A stretch of 13,197 nucleotides of DNA, taken from the NCBI GenBank assembly GCA_019973155.2, contig BPQB01000207.1:1-13197 (forward strand). Direction: 5' to 3'. This document shows, one piece after another, positions 8,446 through 13,197 of the stretch. The notes under the pieces were generated by a model. That model was not told the origin of the DNA. It saw only the letters and a list, made by a program, of their open reading frames with translations, and did not search any database. Each line of letters starts with the position of its first letter. Positions within the stretch are counted from its first letter, which is position 1. Both the position numbers and the translations under genes were made by a program. The stretch comes from Phanerochaete sordida. Lineage: Eukaryota; Basidiomycota; Agaricomycetes; Polyporales; Phanerochaetaceae.

Positions 8446-9235
8446 TCAGTCGCTTGTCAGCGTCAACAGCTGCCTGGCCATCTGGCAAGCGGTATCCCTC
8501 TCACGTGGCATAACGTTAGAGAAGGCGAGTAGGCGTTGATTGCGTGCCCAGGGGCCTACGCCGAAGCGTCTCCGAGCATCGGATGCTGCGGGCGGTATCG
8601 GTATCAGCAGCGACGGACACCCGGACGGAGGTCGTGCACACCGTATCGAGATGCGCGTCGCCGACGGATGAAGGCATCGGAGCAGAGACTTGGCGCGAAT
8701 ACGCGACGGCCTCTGCGACGAGCAGCGGTCCCGTGTTCGCCTACGCGTCGGGTGACTTCGGGCTCAGCGCGCCGAGCATCACATGGAACACAGAGGTGGT
8801 CCCTTTCTTGAGCTCTGCGCCCACGCCTGCGAGGGCATGCCTCCATACGACCGCCTTGTGTCATGTCGGGCAATCGATCTGCACGTACACGACCTCGATC
8901 GGCCGGTTCGTCGTGCTGAGGATATCAAGGAGGGTCTAGCTCGTCTGGGCGGGGAGCTCTGACACGCGCGGATCGACATTGAAGTCTTGCTGTGCCACAA
9001 TGTGAGGATGAGAGGGCAGGCGGCGGGCACGGACGCGTGGACGGCGGCTATCCAAAGTGGTGATAGCTCCTGCGAACGTGGTCAGAAACGGACCGCGTAG
9101 GTGGCAGAGTGCGTGCAGTCGTACCGCTTTGCCGCTGACAATAGCGAGGCTGGACGAGGGTGTCGCGGTAGACGGAGGGACGAACATTGAGCGGTAGCTG
9201 CAGGCGAAGTCAGGTTTTCGACCGCAGCAAGTGCA
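8446..9235 (-). pseudogene. Minus-strand coding relic in copy B, unidentified
   Basis: The counterpart of the relic at 28-738. On the minus strand the same peptide stretches appear (SGKA, QQDFNVDPRVSEL, LDILSTTNRPIEVVYVQIDC), but here in-frame stops interrupt the reading (for example just after the Q-I-D-C-P-T stretch and before ANTGPLLVAEAVAY). The final part, starting at the CAT at 8509-8511, reads MPRERDTACQMARQLLTLTSD and ends at a stop on 8448-8446, a plausible original terminus. Broken, non-functional and of unknown family. Confidence 0.35.
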
Positions 9236-10710
9236 CGAGCAACATACGAAATACCAACGCTCGTTCGAGCACCAGAACCTACGCAGCCTAGAGCATACTT
9301 GTCGCGACGACAGGCGCATCGTTGGATTGGACTTCTCGCGGAGCGTCGCCAGCTCGCCCAGGATCTGTGTCATTGCGTGGATCTGGAAAGCGGATGACAC
9401 GCAAAGGGCTCGCGTGCCCCGACGGCGAGTGCGAGGACCAAGAGGTTGGACGTTGTGTTTCCGTGCGCGTAGAAGTGGGATCGATGCCGACGAGGGCGTA
9501 CTGCAGGCGATTGATCCAGCCGATGTATCCTTGTGGTAGCGCATGTATCCGACGCTCGAGTCGCTGTGGCGGCATACAAGAAGCGTGAGCGTGTGCAGAA
9601 AGGGCATGGAAAAAGCTCGCGTACCAGAGCCCACAAGCCCAGCTCAGCGCGGCCTCGACATCCTCGCATCCACACCATCCACACCCCGCGCCCACAGCTC
9701 GCCCCGCGTGTCGATCTTGATGCCGTCGGTTCTGGCAGGGTCGAGGAGCGAGGATGTGCCAGCGAGGCCGGTGCCGATGAACAGCAGTCGGAACGGCGCA
9801 GTGGTTGCGCTGCCGCAAATGCCGCCAGGCGAAGCGTTCACGACGGGGCTCATGCGGGCGAGCAGCGTTTAGGGAACGTCGTCGAGGCGAAACCGAGCCC
9901 GCGCAGTGTGATTGACCGTTCCCAGAACAGGGCGGTACCCTGCCAGGGACGGTGCAGACATGCACCGAGACACGAGTCTTTCCTCGAGGGCTCGAATGAC
10001 CGCCGCAGCTCGCAGGCCTGTTATCTGTACAGACGATGGGTAGTGGCTGAGCCGGGCGAGAGAGTTGGAAGGGACGCGATGAATGTCGCGCTGAGTCGCG
10101 TTGACACGGATGGCGATGGATTTCCGCCACAGGTCGCCTGCGGGACGTCGACGATGGTATGGACGCGGCTGTGTAGCACCGCACTTAGTAGGTAGAGGCT
10201 GGCGAGCGGGCGTTCCTGCGCGCCAGTGAACCGAGATGACTGCGGTCTCCTGGGACCGAGCTCGGCTGGCCGACGAAGGGGAGGGTGCGAACGAGGTGTG
10301 GGCAGGACGCTTGTACTTGTGCTTCGGAGGGCGCGACGTTGCCCTTCTGCGGCGAATAGACGGCGTGGACCGGCAGGGAAAAGCAGGTCTAGTACGCAGA
10401 CAAGTCAGCGGTTCGCGCACCGGTGAGACGAAACTGCGAGCACGCACCAGAGTCCCTCCATACTTCATTCATTCCGCTGCAGAGGGGCACCGCGGTGCGT
10501 CGTGGGTTGACTACGGCGTCATGCGACCCCGCCTGTGCATGTTCGGTGTCGCTATGGCCTGGGACGGGAGAGCGTCCAATGCGTAGCTTGCGGCGGGCGT
10601 CAGGCGATGGACTGGCGTGTCTTGGAGCTGTCGGCGCGAGGGCATAGCTCCGCGGCACGACGAGCTCTGGGTTCTTTCCGCACGCGATGTAGACGTTCGG
10701 CGTTGGATAT
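8452..10710. repeat. Diverged direct repeat, copy B
   Basis: Same orientation and order as 15-2790; anchors are listed under copy A. Copy B is about 2.26 kb and lacks the ~525-base segment, including the hairpin cluster, that copy A has between 1170 and 2165. It ends about 275 bases before the start codon of the downstream spliced gene. No intact gene is present. Minus-strand frames carry the shared relic described at 8446-9235, and further upstream a short stretch (9853-9644) with an SMP-30-like look. Confidence 0.75.
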
Positions 10711-10986
10711 AGTGAGCTGGACGATTCATCTGGAAAACCTACTTTTCTTAATTAATGCTACATAAGCATAAAGTGCTTACAGCACTTTGCATAAAAAATG
10801 GCACTAGGCCAGAGGGGGGGGAGAGAGAAGACGAGAAGGGTGGAGCTTGTAAGCGCCCGCCCAGGGCCCAGGCGCGTCGTGCCGCGGGACGCGTTCGTTC
10901 TGCTTCCACCACTGCACGACCGTGCCTGTTGCTTTCTCCTCCATACCACCGCTTTCATTGTATTATACCCGTGTAATCGACAAGTC
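10711..10986 (+). promoter_or_regulatory. Upstream region of the interrupted four-exon gene
   Basis: It separates repeat copy B from the ATG at 10987. It holds an AT-rich patch (10740-10800) with a TATA-like CATAAAAAATGG at 10790-10801, a purine run with eight consecutive G at about 10812, and a C/T-rich stretch (10900-10950) typical of fungal leaders. Promoter role is inferred from position. Confidence 0.4.
10770..10788. repeat. 8-bp stem hairpin with 3-nt loop
   Basis: AAAGTGCT, loop TAC, AGCACTTT, flanked on both sides by GCAT. It lies about 200 bases upstream of the start codon at 10987. Confidence 0.7.
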
Positions 10987-13089
10987 ATGCCAGCCACAAA
11001 CACCTCTCGAGAGCCTGCTGCTGCAGCTCCCCCAGCCAAACCGCGACCTGGATCCATTTTCGAAGCCATGCATCAGGAAAAAGCGGCAAGTATATATAGG
11101 TGAATATGGGTTTCGTAGGTCTTTTAGGTCCGTAGATTAGTCCTCGATTTATAGGCACCCGGGTCGTCTCTGTAGGCCGATGTAGGCGCAGTAGGTCGCC
11201 GCACACATATGTAGGCTGGTAGGCAAGTAGACCGGTTAGTCACAATAGGCATCTCCAGGCATTTGAACAGTCGTTCACTGGCACGGGCTCGCTAATTTCC
11301 AGGTACATATCGAAGCATGTATTGGTACTCCCGAGCGAATCACACATGGTCGTTGCAATGTACTTTTACTTGTTCTCAGTGGTGCAATCCCTATCGGTAT
11401 ACATCAGCGTAAGCATCGCGCGCGTCATCGAACGCGGCCCTGCACCGTGGACGCAAGTGCATGTGCTCGTCCGGCATGCATTGTTCGTGACCAACGCTGC
11501 CCCGTGAACAACGCTCACAACCCACAAGAGGCAGAAAGGTGGCGCACCACGATGCCAAACCGCACTCACTCGTCATTGGCCGTGGTCACGGCCGCCCTTC
11601 ATCACGCAGGACGTTTACAGCCAGGCCACGCCGCCTTTGCTGCGCGAATTTTCGCCAGCGCGCCGTGCCAGTGCTGGCATGCTGCAGCCAGCGCCGCGAC
11701 GGCCGCGACGACCGACCACGCACGGAACGATCTGAAAATCAAGTGAGTGTTAAGGTACACTTCGTAATATGCGGGCACGCACCTCGAGGATTTGCAGCCC
11801 TGCAGATTATTCCGCCACGGACGGAGCCACCGGAGCCCGCGGCCTCGGTGCGCTATGTGGGTCACGCGACAAGTATAGAAAGCCTTCGTGCTCTCGCGCT
11901 GACGCGTTACACACAGGTAGACCCACTGTGTGTATGCGAGTCAGCGCGAGAACAGCCAACGATGCTGTCCAGCACGACGGGGCTCGCGCTTTTATATCTT
12001 CAGCGGGCGCCTGTAGTTATCGCCGATGACGTCATGACTTTCGATGAGGTTCTTTCGACAAGTCCTGCAGCTACGGCGTCGGTCGCCAGTATGCTGACGG
12101 GGATATAAGCACTCCGTGTGGTAGCACTCTCCAGTCGCTTCTCGCGGCTAAGCCTGCAGCGTGAAATGTAGCTGTATCATCTTGAGGGTGGCCAGCCTAC
12201 AGCGGCCCACGCGAAGCATATGTACGGCCATATAGGCCACCACTCGACCTTTCTACCTTATAGAGGCCGGTTGCGTAGCCTACATCGCCTACAAGTGCCT
12301 ATAAATGTAGCGGCTGCCTATTTTACCTACAATGGACTATAAAGTACCTCGCAGCCTACCGAACCTATATGGGAATGCTGTACCTACATCACAAAGACCA
12401 GTTTCCTGATGTGGAGCAGGCTCGAGAGGAGATATTGTCGGGATCACAGCCGGATTCACTGGTAGAGGAGATGTTGGAAGCTACAAAGCGTAAGAAGACT
12501 CCAGAAGACGGTGAGTAGAGACCATATATTGCGCATACAACCAGCCTTACATGCCAAAGAAGACGAAGACTCCGGTCAAGAGCCTGCTGCTAGCGACCTC
12601 GAAGCACGTACCTTCACCTACACCATCCGCATCCTCTCCGCCGCAGAGCTCCAGAAGTCTGTGAAGAAGCAGCAGCCTGTCAGCAAGCAGTTCGAGCTCG
12701 AAAGCACAGATGTCTTCGACACATTCAAAGCTCAACTCCTTGTCCAAATCTGCAACGCCCTCAACCCCGCCAAGATCAATTTCGGCGATTACGACATTGC
12801 GTTCACGGTACCCCGTCATGTCACCGACCCTATGGACCTCCGCGACGAAAACGACTACGCCATTATGGTCAAGAACGTCGACAAAATCACGAAGAACCCC
12901 TCCGCCAAACTCATGGTCAAACAACGTTCAGTTCCTGCTCCAGATGTAAGCCGCATATTTTCGCTGCTTCCCCTGTATGCTTATTGTGAGTAGCGAGTGA
13001 ACGGGAAGGCGCCGCGCAAGAAAAGCCGCACCGCGAACGGCGTCGATGCTCTGCTCAACGGCCTAGTGGAGATTACGATTTCTGAATGA
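10987..13089 (+). CDS. Spliced gene, predicted 232-residue protein with beta-rich core, interrupted by an element
   Basis: Proposed exons: 10987-11089, 12397-12510, 12560-12945 and 12994-13089; all junctions are GT...AG and keep frame. Residues 1-34 are Ala/Pro-rich then helical (GSIFEAMHQEKAA); 35-73 hold FPDVEQAREEILSG and a basic KRKK followed by acidic EDEDED. Residues 90-195 alternate predicted strands and one helix: TYTIRI, QFELES, FDTFKAQLLVQICNAL, YDIAFTVPR, LRDENDYAIMVKNV, AKLMVKQ. That order recalls a ubiquitin/PB1-like fold, with DENDY where PB1 domains have an acidic turn; this is inference. The tail carries a basic APRKKSR, a possible nuclear signal, and ends ITISE. I believe similar uncharacterised proteins occur in other agaricomycetes, some longer, but cannot name a family. 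Exons 2-4 are well supported. The exon 1 to 2 join is uncertain because about 1.3 kb of element-like DNA lies between; without splicing, translation stops after 38 codons. Confidence 0.55.
11552..12029 (+). other. Weak two-exon reading frame inside the element
   Basis: ATG at 11552 (MPNRTHSSLAVVTAALHHAG) runs open to a GTGAGT donor at 11743; joining to after TTTGCAG (ending 11797) keeps frame to a TGA at 12027-12029, for about 150 residues rich in Ala, Arg and Ser. There is no match to any transposase motif I know, and a long hairpin lies in the second half. An overlapping frame (11539-12108) is also open, so this may be chance. Confidence 0.15.
11893..11950. repeat. 58-nt near-perfect hairpin inside the element
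   Basis: The left arm starts CTCGCGCTGAC and the right arm ends GTCAGCGCGAG (11 bp, perfect). After one mismatch there are CG pairs, one GT wobble and one bulged base, then ACACACAG against CTGTGTGT, extended by one more pair, closing on a 9-nt loop (GTAGACCCA). In total about 23 paired positions. Confidence 0.9.
12027..12034. promoter_or_regulatory. Perfect TGACGTCA palindrome (CRE-type bZIP site)
   Basis: TGACGTCA, extended to ATGACGTCAT (12026-12035). This is the consensus bound by CREB/ATF-type bZIP factors, including fungal ones. It lies in the right half of the element; any function is inference. Confidence 0.35.
12511..12559 (+). other. Intron 2 (49 nt)
   Basis: Donor GTGAGT, branch-like CTTAC at 12546-12550, acceptor CAAAG. 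Removal joins ...PED and E-DEDSGQE in frame (phase 1). Confidence 0.65.
12946..12993 (+). other. Intron 3 (48 nt)
   Basis: Donor GTAAGC and acceptor GAGTAG, phase 0 between VPAPD and RVNGKAP. Without splicing the frame ends at the TAG inside the acceptor itself. Confidence 0.6.
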
Positions 13090-13197
13090 AGTGAAGACAT
13101 CGTTCCAATTCAGACCAGCACTTTGAGGGGTTTTTCACTTTGAGACTTTTTTCTGCCCCGAGCTTTCTACTGGATGGATTTCCATGAAACTTGGTAT
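13090..13197 (+). other. 3' flank with short direct repeat
   Basis: It follows the predicted stop at 13087-13089. CACTTTGAG occurs twice (13119-13127 and 13136-13144), each followed by a run containing five or six T. Likely 3' UTR; no polyadenylation hexamer is seen before the window ends. Confidence 0.35.

Larger units (their letters stand above)
11095..12387. mobile_element. Probable non-autonomous DNA transposon with inverted subterminal motif arrays
   Basis: Both ends carry the same motif in mirror orientation. The left 130 bases have six GTAGG (11115, 11172, 11182, 11191, 11211, 11219) and no CCTAC; the right 190 bases have six CCTAC (12196, 12279, 12288, 12326, 12355, 12383) and no GTAGG. 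Longer shared cores are TTTATAGGCAC (11148-11158, complement at 12295-12305), TGTAGGC-(C)-GATGTAGGC (11171-11187, complement at 12279-12294) and TGTAGGCTGG (11210-11219, complement near 12191-12200). Oriented arrays of this kind are known as transposase-binding subterminal repeats in several DNA transposon superfamilies. The outermost few bases (T-A/G-TAGGT) are also inverted, but long terminal repeats are absent and I could not fix a target duplication, so ends are uncertain by about 20 bases and the superfamily is undetermined. The interior has no recognisable transposase. Confidence 0.6.
11090..12396 (+). other. Unusually long first intron (1307 nt) as modelled
   Basis: Donor GTATAT at 11090. 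The acceptor region has a branch-like CTAC (12384-12387) and CACAAAG ending at 12396, built like the acceptor of intron 2 (CTTACATGCCAAAG). Phase is preserved. The other two introns are 48-49 nt, so this one is more than 25-fold longer. Almost all of it is the element described separately. If the insertion was in the exon instead, these sites are coincidental and the gene is broken. Confidence 0.4.

Noticed and set aside
11095..12372. TA or TAT target duplication flanking TAGGT...ACCTA
   Set aside because: TATATA on the left and TATGGG on the right allow it, but in such a low-complexity setting 2-3 matching bases are not evidence.
11095..12396. Helitron, because of the internal hairpin
   Set aside because: The hairpin is 440 bases from the right end and there is no CTRR terminus next to it; the mirror-image motif arrays fit a cut-and-paste type element better.
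12547..12924. 125-codon minus-strand open frame over exon 3
   Set aside because: Antisense shadow of exon 3, whose plus-strand frame fits flanking introns in phase.

Overview
The window looks like genomic DNA of a basidiomycete fungus, most likely an agaricomycete. The main evidence is one intronless gene of the agaricomycete F-box-like type, a second gene with 48-49 nt introns carrying CTTAC-like branch sites and GT...AG ends, and GC-rich third codon positions in the coding parts. There is no bacterial operon structure, and I see no rRNA, tRNA or CRISPR. Most of the window is gene-poor, repeat-rich DNA with eroded coding relics.

Layout: (1) about 15-2790 is repeat block A, a degenerate sequence that recurs in the same orientation as block B (about 8452-10710). 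Both retain traces of one ancient minus-strand reading frame. Block A carries about 525 extra bases that include a hairpin-rich cluster (1636-1910) with two interleaved direct-repeat pairs. (2) 2791-5869 holds only relics: a 65-codon fragment resembling the start of an agaricomycete surface/transmembrane protein (3485-3682), an unidentified frameshifted coding relic (4882-5387), and isolated splice-like signals. (3) 5870-6309 is the upstream region of the best gene in the window, a 564-residue F-box-like protein (6310-8004). (4) 8005-8445 is unexplained spacer. (5) 10711-10986 is the upstream region of a four-exon gene (10987-13089, predicted 232 residues) with a beta-rich, possibly PB1/ubiquitin-like core and a basic tail.

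The most interesting structure is in that last gene. Between exon 1 and exon 2 lies about 1.3 kb bounded by mirror-image arrays of one short motif: six GTAGG and no CCTAC on the left, six CCTAC and no GTAGG on the right, with a shared longer core. This is what the subterminal repeats of a DNA transposon look like, so the gene appears to have been invaded by a mobile element, probably non-autonomous, either inside a small original intron or in the exon. The element contains a 58-nt near-perfect hairpin and a perfect TGACGTCA palindrome.

The F-box gene is therefore flanked by two diverged copies of the same repeat. The second gene sits directly downstream of one copy and is interrupted by an unrelated element. 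I see no evidence that the two genes act together.
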